DNA of 64,000 nucleotides from Linnemannia elongata (Eukaryota; Mortierellomycota; Mortierellomycetes; Mortierellales; Mortierellaceae), in assembly GCA_036320915.1 (NCBI GenBank), contig JAXBDG010000009.1:558001-622000 (forward strand), given 5' to 3'. The number at the start of each line of letters is the position of its first letter. The first letter of the stretch is position 1. Position numbers and translations under genes: made by a program. Under the pieces are notes generated by a model. The model ran no database searches. It worked only from the letters and a program-made list of their open reading frames with translations, and was not told the origin of the DNA. Shown one piece after another: positions 42,815 through 56,375 of this stretch.

Positions 42815-44274
42815 ATGGCGCCGACAGTGATCGCAGCAGGCAGCTCAGCAGCATTTGACCGGCTCGGATACTGGTCCCCCAGCACCTCATCTGTCGACTG
42901 GTGCGAGAGTAACTACGTTGTCTCCTTCTACGTCGCCGAGTACTGTATCTTTTTTTCTCTTGTCCTTTTTTGACACCCCTCCATGGAATGGATAGTTGCA
43001 TTGAAAATATTTTAATTCTTTTGTCACTCATACCATTTTTTTTATCTTTCCCGTACGTTCGTTCTGGGTGAAATAGATTCTGGAACACGATCTCGAACGC
43101 GGCATGTTTCGCAGCAGCGGCGATCGCATACCACTTCTTCCCGGGTGCCAAGGAGGCCCGGTTCAGGTACCTCTTTGGGACCCTTTTTCTTGTCGGACTT
43201 GGGTCTGTGCTCTTCCATGGCACCCTCCGGCACAAAATGCAGCTCCTTGGTAAGAATTGAGAATGAAAGAGGATGGACGAACGTCATTTTACTCATTTTC
43301 ACCTATGGTCCTAGCGCTTTTTTTTATATTAAATTGTGTCAGTCAGCTTTGTTCTCTCTAACGATCTCGACCCTTTCTTTCAATGTGGTATAGATGAGTT
43401 GCCAATGCTATATTCAGCAACTATTATTCTGTTCATCCTGGTCGAGGCCAAGCATGGACCCCAGGGCCAATGGTTCCCTCTCGTCCTTGCGGCGTGGTTA
43501 GGTAAAGAACAGCAAAGGCAAAATTTGATCTCCCCTTCTGCTGTCTGTCTTTTTTTGTTTGTGTCTCACTTTATGTCTCTGTCTCCGGGATTGAATCAAA
43601 GAGACATGTGTTTCAACGCGAACATGAACACGCCACCATCGCCCGTCATCCATCACCATCACCAAGCATAGGCACAACCGTTGTACCTGAATTCTAACGC
43701 CTCCACCTCTATCCCTTTCTCTCTTATTCACAAACGCGCACATTCAGCCACAACAACACTCATCTTCTCAACAGCAACAGGAAACCTCCAATTCTACACC
43801 TTCCAATCAACCTACACAATCCTCCAATTCGGTATGATTTACTACCTCCGCATCCTTCACGTCCAACAACGTACTCTCAAAGGTCCCAACCCTCTCATCT
43901 CGACTCTTATCCGTCGTGCTCTCGGATTCGCTTTATTCGCAGTATCGATCTGGTTGATTGATTTGAGGGCGTGCGAGTATGTCAATGGGTTGACGGGGAG
44001 GTCGGTGTTGAGGTGGAATTTGCAGTTGCATGCTTGGTGGCATGTTTTCTCGGCGGCCGCGTTGTATCATGCCATGATGTTGGTGATTTATTATCATTTT
44101 GATGTCAGGACCAACCTTGGGTACATTGCTGAGAAAGATGCAAGTCAACAGCAACAACGACAACAACAAGCAGGACAGAAACAACAGGAAAGGCAACAGC
44201 ACCAGCAGCCGTTTGTCGACCATTGGATGGGCCTCGTTCCTGTAATCCGACTCCGTCATTCAAAGCGGGTGTGA
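42815..44274 (+). CDS. YPC1: Alkaline ceramidase
   Basis: Four exons (42815-42939, 43077-43249, 43394-43501, 43748-44274) give 310 residues. The first donor must be the GTACTG at 42940, which makes the junction read VAEFWNTISN. It is a multipass ER/Golgi membrane amidase of the CREST superfamily (ACER; yeast Ypc1/Ydc1) that hydrolyses (phyto)ceramide to a sphingoid base and fatty acid. Visible motifs are the N-terminal DRLGYWSPSTSSVDWCE, the FWNTISN segment, the metal/active-site region GLGSVLFHGTLRH with the following DELPMLY, and the C-terminal LHAWWHVFSAAALYH that supplies two metal-binding His. The last 45 residues are a Gln-rich cytosolic tail, longer than in yeast. It converges with the sphinganine C4-hydroxylase gene 630 bp downstream, an enzyme that makes its phyto-type substrate. 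Yeast Ypc1 prefers phytoceramide and Ydc1 dihydroceramide; which this is cannot be told. Confidence 0.92.
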
Positions 44275-44902
44275 AATAAGAGTTCCCCAATATCTCCGCT
44301 GCAGGATGACACCCACCGCACAAACATACATACGTATCGCTCCTTACTTTTCCCTCTCGATGCAGGATGACAAGTTCCGGTTGAGACGAAAAAAAAAAGA
44401 AAAAAGAAAAAAAGCAGGAGGTGTCTGGTACCTCCGAGCTATATGCACATTACACAGGGTCCTTATGGTATTTTTAAAAGCCCTTCCTCTCTCCTCTTTC
44501 TCCTTTCTATCTTTCTCCTCTTCTCCTCCTGTAGTTTCTCACACATACATTATCACATCATACATGTACATTTTTTTCTCTTTTCTCTTGCATATATTTT
44601 TCTTGTGGTGTTTATTCTCATCTTTTTGGCGATTAGTAATAAAACGAGGGATTAGGATATTGTAAGCGAGGAGAAAGAGATTGGGTGAATGTGGTTGGTT
44701 ATGAAAAAAAAGATGAAGTGGATATAAGTGAATGGTTTTTTGTACAAAAAAAAAAGTAGATGAGTTTAAGAACGGGGGGGATATTACAAGATTATTAACA
44801 CAGGTGCCATAGGCAACAAGAAGGGGAGGAGCGCAAATAGGTACGCGTGCGACAAATACAAAAACGAGTAAAAGAGAAAAAAAAAAGAACAAAGACTCCA
44901 GA

Positions 44903-47900
44903 TTAAAGAGCCTTGCCCTGTCCCTTGCCAGAGATATTGCCATTGTCGACACGAACACGGGTTGCAAGGAGCTCTCGATATCCAGGAAGCTCGACTGCAG
45001 TCGTCGTCGACGTTGCCTGCTGATGGATTGTTGTTGCTGAAGCACCACTGGTCGAGTTGCCATCAAAGCCGACCGAGGAAGGTGTGCGACGAAGCACAGA
45101 TCCTGCAGGTCCACGCAACTTCTCGTCGTTCTCCTCATGACTATCGTTTCCACTGTTGTTACCGCTGCTGTGGACATCCTCGTCCTTGTTATGGATAGGC
45201 TTGGCTCCGATGGCGACGGCCTCGTTGTTGGTCAGGGTCAAGGACGAGGTCTTGGAGTTGTTAAGGGCAGAGAGACGGGCGGCCTTGCGCTCCTCCTTCA
45301 TCTTGATGATCTTGTTGGCCTCCTCACGCGACATGTGTGTGCCCAGGACGTGATCCCAGATAGTGCCAAAGGGCTGAGAGAAGTTGCTCTTGATGCCAAA
45401 GTTCTGGTGATGAATGTCATGGCTAAAAGGACGAAAGAATAAAGGGGAGAGAGGATTGGTTAGTGTCAAATCTAAAAAAGAACTGCAGGAATGTGACGAA
45501 ACATAGCACAGCCAGATCCTATAAAGGACAAAGACTTACTAGTCTGCGTTGTTCCAGAAGAGAGTCTGGAGAGGGTTGAAGGGCAAGTTGTATCCGCAGT
45601 GGTCGTCGACAGTCTTCAAGGTCGAGAAGGAGAAGAAGACCAAGGCACCACGGTTACCCATGCCACTGAGAAGGAAGGCCAAAGAGGCTCCAACACTGTC
45701 CATCAAAAAGCCCTCGAAGGGGTGGTTGTAAAGGGCGCCAAAGGAGTAGGTGACATAGAGGCGGTGGTGACACGAGTGGAAGTGCTTGTAGAGATATGGC
45801 ACGTTGTGGAAGAGGCGGTGGAGGAAGTACTGCCATGTGTCGAGGAAGCTCATGGCGAGGAAGAAGCGGGCGGCGGTCTCAAGGTAATAGTAGGCGATGT
45901 GGGCCATGGTTTGGATGGTGGCCTGGGTGAAGACAGTCTGAAGGCCTGCAAGGGTAATAAGTGAAGAGATCCACATCTGGTATTTGGCCAAAGAAGCCTC
46001 ATCGTCAAAGATCATATCCGAGTCATCTGCAACGACCACAATGAATCCAAGGGCAGTCTAGAAACGTAATAGTCGAGAGCACGCAAAGATAATCGCAAAT
46101 AAATATGTCGGTTAGTATCCATGTAAGTTTTGGCAAAAGGAAATAATTTAAATAAAGCGCCCATTTTTGGACCAGGCAAGCAGGTTGGGACCGTGACTCT
46201 TTTGGTTGTTGTTCGTCCAAAACAACAAACAAACAAACATAGAGAGAGAGAGAGAGAGAGAGAGAGGGTATGCGCACTTGGGGATTCATAAGCACGAGCT
46301 GTTTGTCGTTCGACACGCAAGTACGGACAATAATAACAGCAGCAAGGAAAAGGGCTCTGAAGAAATGACCGAATGTTGTCCCGGAGGGAGTGAAAGCGAC
46401 CCGAATTTGACACCAGACCCTTTTCTCTGTTTTTTGACCGCGCCGTTATCGAGTGCGAGTAAACCCCAAGTCTTCAAGCAACATAGCGAATGCCCGCGAC
46501 AACAAAAAGACGCCGAAGATGACAAACAGGGACGAAAAAAAAAAAGGGAAAGCGCAGCAACAGTTCCTGACATCCAGGAACACTAACGGATGACGATCCT
46601 TTTTTTTTTATCGACCTTGTGTCTCTCGACTTTGCCTTCTTACGATCCATGTTCGTATCGCGTGAATGACAGTCCCTCAATGCGTCCCTCGATTCCATCC
46701 ATGCCAAGCTGTGGGCTTTTTCCTGTGCATGTTTCTCTGTCTTCTTTTTGACCCATCTTGTGCCCAACGGCCAACAGCCTTATTTTAGAAGTCGTCGTCC
46801 ACGTATAAATCGGGCGAGCAACGGTGAATGGAGTTGGTGGAAATTGGACGCGAGAACAGCCCGGCAAAAGTACAGCAAAAATTGAGGTGAACACCAAAGC
46901 CAGTTTGAATACAGGTCTTGTACTTTTGAGTCCTCTGCATTCCACAATGAACCCACAGTGTTCTCTGCTCTTAATGTTGTATAAAGATTCTTGTGGTTGT
47001 CCTTCTTGTAAGTAGGATCCAGGTGGCCGATAAAAATGCCATGGTTGGATGGACGTCCTTATCGTCCCGTACCCCTGCCCCCCCCTTCGCTGCACACTCG
47101 TCCTCGTCCCTCTGTCTCCTCTCCATCGCTCCCTCCTCCCCCAGCCTTTCTCATGTCTCTGATTTTTTGTCTGCTCGCTCCCCTTCCCTCTCCAGCCCAC
47201 GCCTCTCCTCATGCTCCTCTTCCCCCTATGAATGATGTTTGTCTACTCTTCCTGTTCTTGTTGTTGTTCCCCGATAGCGTTTTCTGTGGTGCATGCCATC
47301 CCGTTTTCCCTTTTTCACTCCTGTATAGTCCAGTCCAGTCCAGTCCTTCCTTTCTTCGTCCCCCACAGACCTCCTTGCTTTGACGACCAAAGACAAAGAA
47401 CACGAAAAAAAAGGATCAAAACAGACAAAACTTAAAACACACAAAGAAGACTACGAGAATCCATTTTCTGACTTGGATCCCTTTTCTTTTTGTCACTTCC
47501 TTCCTCTATTCTCTCCAGCTCTGTTCCTCTGTTTCCTTTTTTTTTTTTTTTTTTTTTTTTGAAAGGGGATAGAGGCGAGGAATGCTTGTTGTTGTTTTGT
47601 TTGTTTATCGTGTCCTTGGGTTGAGGGGAAATAAGGATATAGTCCTTGTTTTTGGTCGCTATAGTTGTTACGTTACCTGGAGAACCTGCTGGACGATGAC
47701 GGCCTTGATGACCTCAGGGAGCGAGACTCTGTTGCGGGTTTCCTCTTCCTTGTCGTGGATCCTGTACTTTTCGAACCAGGGGTACTCTTGGAGGGAGATC
47801 CAGTGGAAAAAGAGCGAGTAGGACCAGTAGACGATCAAAGGCAACAAGAGAGCCAGCGACTGGTCGCTTATGAACGAAAACAACGGGCCTTGAACCGTAG

Positions 47901-47907
47901 GTGCCAT
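44903..47907 (-). CDS. SUR2: Sphinganine C4-monooxygenase (C4-hydroxylase)
   Basis: Three exons (47677-47907, 45540-46057, 44903-45422) predict 422 residues. It is an ER di-iron membrane hydroxylase that converts sphinganine (or dihydroceramide) to phytosphingosine. The three histidine boxes are present: HRLFH (157-161), HSCHH (171-175) and HDIHH (251-255, formed across the last splice). The N-terminal exon ends EVIKAVIVQQVLQ and splices to TALGFIV as in fungal Sur2. The C-terminal 130 residues (Ser/Asn/Thr-rich) exceed the yeast protein (349). The first intron is 1,619 bp, by far the longest resolved in this window, and holds a GA microsatellite and a T-tract. A 190-codon open frame inside that intron looks accidental. 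Convergent with alkaline ceramidase. Confidence 0.92.
46240..46267. repeat. (GA)n microsatellite in SUR2 intron 1
   Basis: Thirteen or more AG dinucleotides in the 1.6-kb first intron. Confidence 0.9.
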
Positions 47908-50900
47908 GATTGTCTGTTGTTTGTCGAGTTGGAGGCGGAAGAGGTAGGGTTGAGAGGAGGGAAGGAAGGGAGGTGAAAAAAAAAAGTGGGAGCCTGGTCG
48001 GGTTCTGTGGTCGGTGCTTTCTTCCTGGTCGAAGCGTATTATTATTTCAAGAGCAAGGGAGAAGGTTGAGAGGTGTGAATGGAATGGATTGAGGAATGAG
48101 GTTGCAGTCCTGATTGTTTGTCGATGTTGGTTGACAAGAGTGAAGGTGAAGAAGAAGGAGGAGGAGAAGAGAAGAGGGGGAAAGAAGAGGAGGAGATAAG
48201 TAAGAGGAGAATAAAAATGACGAGGTGAACAAAAGAAAAGGAAAAAAAGAAAAGAAACGGCGCCGCTTTTTCCTGCGGTTTAAATACTCACCCGCAACAG
48301 CATCAGAGAGACAAGAGACAAGAGAGAAAAGTCGACTTTTACATGCCCATACCATGTCGATTTGTATGGGTTCACTCACTCACTCACATTCAATTGAATG
48401 GGGAGAGAGAGAGAGAGAGACAGAGAGAGACAGTGAGAGAGAGGGTTAAGAGAGAGGGGCTGGAGTTGAAATTGGATTGAATTGGACTCAATAGCAAAGG
48501 CATATGAACGATGACATGGCGATGGGCGCACAAACAACCGTATTCAAAATATTCAAACAGGTCAGGAACCGGTTTAGGGCCCTTCCGCTTCCTTATATTA
48601 TTATTCTTATTATTTTACTTTACTCTTTTGTCCACTTTCAGCTTCAGCCTTCTCGCATGTATTATTCATCCGCCCCTTCCCTCTCTCGCTCTCTTCACTC
48701 TTTCTTCAGTCACCTACTCTACTCTGGTCCATCTATCCCTCTCTCTCTCTATCTCTCTCTCTTGTCAGTTGGTGAACAAGAACAAGAACAAGAACAAGAA
48801 CAAAAGCAAGAACAAAAACAAGGATAAGTAGCTTATCTTGCGGCACATTCCTCTCCATCTGACAAGCCATCTCACTCTTATCGTTCTTGTAACTGCCCTC
48901 TCACCTTCCAACATCAACAATGCGGAAAAAAAAGAGGTCATTTGCTTCGCCTCAATAATAGGCCCGTTGTTCTGGCTCGAATCACATCCCTTTCCCTCCT
49001 CTCACCCCTTATCCCTGGTCAATTGAACTCATCCTTCCGTGCCCAGGAATTTCACTTTTGTCACCTTTTATCCCTCTCAGATACGATCCAAACGAGGTGC
49101 CTTCATTTGCTGTCTTTTCATCCGGCTGTCCCATGCGCGCAGACGACAATGAACCATCCATCTAGCGGAGGATTGAATATGACAAAAAAACATAGAGAGC
49201 AAGGCAACACCTCTGCATCCAATGCAAAACAACAACAACATTACGAACTCTAGTTTTCAACAATGTTGTTATTGATTTATGAGCAATTGAATGAAGGTCT
49301 GTCTCCTTTCCTCCACTCTCTATCACCACGCAGCTCCATCATCTCTCTTCTATTCCTCTCCTCCTCCTTATTTTCTCACTCGTACAGCTCCATCCATGCC
49401 CCCCCCCCCTTGCTTACTTCTTACCCCTCTTTCTCTTGGCTTGCCTATACGCTTTTGCCTATTTTGTCTTGCCATGATTATTTTTTTTTCCATTTGTGCT
49501 CAAGCAAACATACATAGCCTTTTGAGGTAGATTGGCTCAACCCCTTCACAAATCGTTCGTCATTCTACCTTGCCTCACAAAAAAAAGCCCTTGCTTGGGA
49601 AGTTGTGTTGTAATGATCCATCTATCGTGCATTAGGTATTCCTTTTCCTTCCTGCACGCCTTCCTGTGATGGAGTAGTTGGCGTCCGTTTTTTTCTCTTT
49701 GCTGCGTGGCATATTACTCGTGTCAAAACCTTGTGGTGGTACCCTTTTTTTTTTATTGTACCTACCTCGTTGTACAAAAAAAAAAAATAACAACAAGGAA
49801 ACTGCGCTTTGTTCACTTTGTAGGCTTATTTTCGTTTCTTTCGTCACTTGGCTACTTTGCCCGTACTTTGTCTTGCTTGAGTGGACGGTATATTCTTTTT
49901 GGCGAGTAAATCATCGTTTCCTTCGAGTGTGTCATCATTTCATTTCAAAGCAAATATATCTTCCAAGAAAAGAAAAAAATATACAACGACGGGTACTGTT
50001 ACACTCTTTCATTCAGTGGCAGTACACATTCCTCATCTCTCCTCTGCTCCCTACCTTAATTGACTACGCAGTAGCACGATGGAAGGACAAAGTAAGAACG
50101 ATGAAAAAAAAAAGAAAAAAAACCTTCCTTCAAGGGACCTCACTCCCCTCGTATTTTTTTGTTTTGTTTAGTTTTTGGAGGTGGATGAAAGTAAGGAGAC
50201 AAAAAAAATCAAATAGACAGCACCTAAAAAAAAACCAACGATAGCCAATTTATGCTAGGGGTCAGAGAGGAAGAAAGAAAACAAATCTTGCGTGCGTGCG
50301 TTCGAATTGTTATGGTTGCTATTCTCACCATCCACGCGTGTGCCGCGCGCAGGCTGGCTGAAGGATGGGATGGGATGGGAGGATGGTATTAATGTAACAA
50401 CCCACACCGTGCAATTTCCTGTTTTTCCAAAGGTCCATGGGCAAAGCAGTAAGAAAAAGTGATTAATAAAGATAACCACTCTTCTTGTCCATCCCATTGC
50501 TCAAAGAAGAGAGAGAGAGAGAGAGAGGGTCAATGCAAGTTACCAACAGTCTAGCAAATCCCTCGTTTAATCGATCCCAAAGATCCAGTCCCCTATCCTC
50601 TCCTCTCACTCGTTCTCTTACCCTCAAACAGCCCCTGGACATGTATTCAATTGTGGAAGCATTACCGACCGTTAACTTTTTACCTTTTTCTTTCATGAGA
50701 GCGAGGCTGAAGACTTCTTGGCAAAAATGAAAATACTGAACGTTGTGTATGTACAGCGCTGTACATGGTTTCAACCTCTGCTACCGACACACACTCTCTC
50801 TCGTCAACAACGACAGGCATGAAAAACAGCCCTCGTTTTTTATTCAATTTTCGGGATGGACAAAAGCATAATCGATCACGAATGAAGTGGATGTCATGTA

Positions 50901-53900
50901 CTTACATGTACATGTTGAGGAACAGCCATTGCCAAGTCATTTCTTCTTCCCTCCTCGCTCTTATACTTTGTCTTGGTCGACTTCTTGAACCTGACAGGTT
51001 AAGTAAGAGAGAGATATGGTCAATTGAACGATGTCAACAATTTGTTGTTGTTCTTGTTGCTGCGACAACAAGAATAGGGAGAGAGATAGGCAGTAAAGTG
51101 AGAGAGAGCGGAGATCTATTTTTTTCTGTGCGCAGTTGGGCGGTGTGGCCAAGAAACAAATAAAAACGACAGGAGAAGCAGTAAACAAGCAGGCAAGCAA
51201 AAAAAAAAAAGCAACTGGCACCACAAGAACAAGCATCCCAGCTGGACAAAGTGAGGCGGTTATTTCATACTTGGAACCAACCCGCAGATGAACCATTGAC
51301 CATGAGACCCACTCAGCACCCTGTCCGTTAGCGTGTCGATGTATGTCCGTATATATCTGTGTGTGTCAGTTCAGTCATGTTGAATGAAGAAAAAAAAACA
51401 AGAGCCCTGGTTTGGGAAAATACAACAGGCAAAATGACTACAACAACAGACAACAGACCAACGTGCAAAACTAAGTGAACATCAAACGGATTGTCGCTTG
51501 CCGAAAAACAGACAAGCGCAGCCCAACCTCTCTTTCCTATCCCTCCACTTCACTCGCGCCTATATTTTACTTTTCTCTCCCTCTCTCACTTTCGGCGATA
51601 GTTGTTTGTTTGGATATTTGTTGTTCTGTGTCGCTTACCCGCTTGCCGATTCAGTGTACCTCTCTCTCTCTGTGAGCAAACTTTTGTTTTTTTCAGTATC
51701 TTGTTCAACCACACGAAGAAAATAAAGGGTGCCGGCAATGGATTTACCCATCTCTCTCTCTTTCAAGCACCCCTTTCTCATCCCAACCACAGAAGTCTCC
51801 GCTAAAAAAAATGCGACACACGAAAAAACAGCTCAAAAAACCTTCCTGGGACGCTGACCAATGACCATCCTTCCCTCGCATTTGAGGTAGTTCGTCGTCG
51901 TCCTTCGTCATCTCCCATCAAGCCAGCCAGCCAGATCCTAGGTACCTTTTCTCCGCTGCCTCTCTTTCCTTCCAAGCCCCTCTTGTTTTGTCAGCTCTTT
52001 ATGATTGCTGAGAAATTGTATTTTTTTTTTTTTTTTTTTCGATTGGTTTCCATTGGAGATGTTTGTCACCACCGGAGCAATCTTTTTTTTTTTTTTTTGT
52101 TCAAGTGAGATAAGGGTCAGAGTGAGAAAGAGAGGAATGTTGACTATTGACTACGCAGTCAACAAAAACAACGAAAAAAAGGTACAGAATAGCGAAGCCC
52201 CAACGGTCAAGGTGCTTAAAAAAGTCTATTTCAACCGCCTCATGCCTCCGGAAAACGAGGAAGCACAATAACGTGAATGTCATTGCCCAAAAAAAAAAAA
52301 AAAAAAAAAAAAAAAAGAAGCATGGATGGCTCGTTGTCAATTGCTGTTTCTCCTTCAATTCTTCTCCCCGCGTCCCCCCTTTTTTCATTGCGGCGGTAGA
52401 CCCGGTTTGGTTGTTTACCTTTTTCTTTGTGTTTTTCTACGTGTAACCACCAACTCCTCTTTCTCCAAGCCCGCAGTCGAACTTTGTCTACTGGAAATAA
52501 AAAACAAAAAACAATAAATGAGAAGAGTAAGTAAAGAAGGGTTAAGAAGGACTTGAAATGCCGATGAATGGAATCGAGAGCTTTTCGTATTCGTTGTCCT
52601 CCTTTCACCTTTTGTTTCCTCTCTTTGTCTCGGTTGTCCTTTTTGTTGTTGTTGTTGTTGTTGTTTGTACCTCCATCGTGTCTATCCCTCCTCCCCTCGT
52701 CATTCCGGCACACGATGGATAATTTCTTATTCGAGGTATACTTCTTCCTTGCATCACCACCACCACCAACCACCAACGACAACAAAGATACAAACACAAC
52801 TCCATCCCCTCCATGAGACTCCAATCCTCTCCAACGTCTACACTCAGCTTTCTAAAACCAATCTCCTCGTACGTACTGCAGCTATAAGTCAATCAACCAA
52901 CCCGCAAAGAATCTATGCCACACCTGCAATCTCCACCCACGTACTCTCTAACTCTCTCTCACTGCTCCAAAAAAGCCCTCCCTATCATATAGATACAGTT
53001 CGTCCACCTGCAGCTTACGGTAAACAGCCCCCTTCCTCTAAACAGAACGAGATGTACCTCCCAAAACCCTTCATGAGGGAATATTATCACCGAAAAAATA
53101 ATCAAAAACCTTGAACTGAGAGAAAGGGCAAGGAGGGTGAAGGGATGAAGAGGGGAGGCACGAACAAAAAAGATATGAGCGGGATGGAGGAGTTGATCTC
53201 CATTAGGCAATTCCCCCTCAACAGGGCACCCAAGTAAAAAAAAAAAAAAAAAAAAGTGCTCTCAACTTACATATACCAATGACATCGGTGTTTTTGTTCA
53301 AGCAAACACAAAGAAAGAGGAAGAGAGAGAAAAAAAAACAATTGCTCTGACTCTAGCTGGCAGAATGGTTCAGGCAGAAAAAAAGAAACGAACCCTGCAA
53401 CCTGCAAGGTTTTGCATATGTATGTTGTCAAGGCGCCTTACATTCAAAGACATGTAGAGTACAGCAACCAACGCCAGTCCAAGAAAGGCGTGTGGGCCGG
53501 TGCGAGGCACCAAATAGCTCAACTCAAAAAAGTCTTTGCCGATTTTGCCATGTGGCAGGTAAAAAAGTAAGGGTACTGGAAGGGGGTTCTTCCGCGCGGT
53601 TTGTGATGAGTTGGGGACCTGTTGTTTGGGGAGGCTTTTTTTTTTTTTTTTTTTTTCGCTTAGCCTTTTCATTTTTGCAGATCCCCTTTATTCCCTCTCA
53701 TTTATCTTTCGAGGCACCAAGCCCTCTCCATACAGACAACAATGGCAACAAAAACTGTAACAAAAGGCTGATAGCTAGGATAGGGTAAACGCAGGAGTGA
53801 TAGCCTCAACAAAAGACCGCCAGTTTTCTCGCCCCTCTTTCTCTCTTTCTTTTCTTATCAGCGTTTTCATCAACCCTTCAAAAAACTTTGCATTTTTTTT

Positions 53901-56375
53901 TTGTTCCTTGTTGGCGGGAAATTCTTTTCCTTCATTCATGGATTGAACCAACACAACCAGCAAGATCCGTCATCGCAACCACCAACCCACAACCAACTTG
54001 GAACAGAACAAGAAAAACCCCTCACATAATTGACCGAAAAAAAGCAAGGCACATTAAACAAAAAAAAACCTTATCACCTCACACGTTTTAGACGCCTTTA
54101 TCGGATCAATTGTCGGCCGATCGCCGGAATCGGAGGTGATGATGAGGTGATGGGAAGAAAGTGATTTCAGGTACCATCCATATGAGGATTGACTGCTTTC
54201 TTGGTGATCACCCAACCGTCAAATTAGAACTGCATCAGAAGACTATTCAAACAAAAAAAAAAAATGTTTATTAGGATGTGGTGCGAAGACTCTGATTCTG
54301 CAATACGCCACCAGGACTTGGTGTCGAATGGGTAGCTCGTTATGCCCCAGAACAAAAAAGAATTTACACTCGATTTTATCGCCAAAGATCGAAGCATGGA
54401 CAATATACCTCAAGGTTACTGATTAAAAAAAAAAAATGAGAAGGAACCGGACGTTAAAGGTAACTAGTGAAAGTGTAGGCCTCACTTCTCACAATCTACA
54501 CTACTGAGACGAAAGAAAAAAAAGTGAGGAAAAAAATATAAGAAATGAAGTGGAAAAGACGCGTTCGTGGCAGAGGCTTACACTATCTTACGCGATCCAC
54601 TCCTTGGGACACGACAAGCGGGTAATAAGAGGCGAGCCCTAGGAAGTACATTTTCTTGTCATCGTGCAACATTGGCTAGAACAATTGAAATAAAAAAATA
54701 AAGCACAGAAAATTTGGCATTAAGGATATTAGAGGTTTGTTTTTCGCGACAGTAGTGCAAGAAGGGCTGAAGAAAAACATGGATGGAGAACGTGTGCTTA
54801 TCGACCTACTTGGAGTACTCATAACCACTTGACAGGGTGACTCGAACCAAGGCAAGATCCCTGATGCACGATCCCCGATGCACGATCCTGAATTTGACTC
54901 CTAATCATGTCAAGAGCCACTGATCCCAAGCAGAAAATAAGAGTAAGAAAAAAATGAGTGAGATGATCAAAAAGACGGAACACTCCCAAACCTCCTTCGC
55001 CACAAAAACTAGTGAAAAAAAGGATAATTATGTTTGTGAATATATATTTGCCAATGTACTCAAGACATTCGCCTGGACGTGACATACGGCTAATAAGAAG
55101 GCAATCCTAGGAAAAGCATATATCCTTCTCAATTTCTTCATGCGACTGCAAAACACAGATCACATAGGATAAAGAAATGTGTAAAGAGGGCTGGTAAAGA
55201 GATCAATAACAGAAATAAATGCAAGCGTGCATCTACCTAGAGTGCCCCCCTCCCCAAAAAAAAAAAAAAAAAAAAAAAAAAAGAAAAAGAACAGGAGGCG
55301 ATGGTCCCTATTGATCGTCGCCTCAGATTTTCCTGTTCCGACAGCTCGGCTTCATTTCCTCCGCCTATCACCAATGAAACTGAAGAGCATCTTGATCAGT
55401 GGATGAGATTTGCTGATCCAAGGCAGTGATCATCAATTACAAGCTGCGGAAAAAAATATCCGTGCTAATGTTGTTCATACCTAACCATATCATCCTTGAC
55501 GCCGCTTCGCCATGCCGAAGCTGAAGCGAGCTTGACGGAGCAAGTCAGACCAGAACTTGTGGATAGTCGTGGAGAAGAATTGGAGGAAAGAATGAAGAGG
55601 TGCATTTTATGCATCATCAAATTAATTGCCAAGCAGCAATGATGACGTCTCTCTGTAGTTGGTTGGCAGGTGGACTGGTGCAAGGCACAGGCTGACCCAA
55701 TGGCTCGTGTAACAGTTGCAAGTCTTTTTTTTCATACATTTTGCGGACTAATTCTTCGTCTTTATTTTTTTTTGTCAATGCAGGTGAGAAAGAACGTCAA
55801 ATGACACAATGGTTTTCTAATAGACTTTTCTATCGTTCAAACACGAAAGAAAAGACGCAGAATCTCATCCGGACGCGTTTGAAGAATTCAGTTTCCAGCA
55901 AGGCATCGATCGTCTTATCTCTTCCTTTTTTTGAGTTGCAGTGCGTCCCTTCCCTTGTTCGATTGGCCAATTGATGTCAATCGGAGTTTGTATTCACGTG
56001 ACATATATGTTGTAAGAGGTAGACTCGAACTTGCGAGAAGCAGCGAGCATGCACCATGAACAACGAGGTATTTTGGAGAGGATGACTTCATCAACGAGGA
56101 ACGAACAGACTAAATCAATAAAAAGAGTCTCTTTCTTCTCGTTCTCTTATTTTTCTTTCTTTTCCTTTTCTCATTCACACTTCCCTTCACACACTTCCCC
56201 TCTCTCACACCCGCTCTCTTGTTTGCACCCACTCCTTCACACGCACACGCAATTCATTCCACTTTTGTAACAAAAAGCAAACAAGCACTCCTCACATTTT
56301 CCCACCCATCCTCTCACTCATACCCAACCCTTTCCCACAACCACACCCACAAGACACATACATAACACAGCAGCC
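47908..56375. other. 8.5-kb gene-poor interval
   Basis: I see no supportable protein gene, tRNA or rRNA. The interval is packed with homopolymers (for example T-runs near 52021-52039 and 52082-52098, A-runs near 52289-52316, 53236-53254 and 55257-55281), GA/CT tracts (48405-48450) and AAC/ACA repeats (48776-48830). Open frames up to 194 codons are low-complexity. A diverged pair of about 45-bp repeats lies at 54608-54650 and 55075-55120. The left end is the SUR2 promoter and the right end (56100-56375, CT/CA-rich) is the Hsp40 leader. Confidence 0.5.

Noticed and set aside
46640..47212. 190-codon minus-strand frame within SUR2 intron 1
   Set aside because: Composition is irregular, no domain or homology is recognised, and SUR2 exons splice cleanly around it.
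52240..52824. 194-codon minus-strand frame in the gene-poor interval
   Set aside because: Contains homopolymeric Asn and Phe from simple repeats; no credible protein features.
56010..56060. tRNA-like GACTCGAAC word upstream of HSP40, and a similar one near 54840
   Set aside because: The flanking bases cannot form a T stem, and no anticodon or acceptor stems are present.
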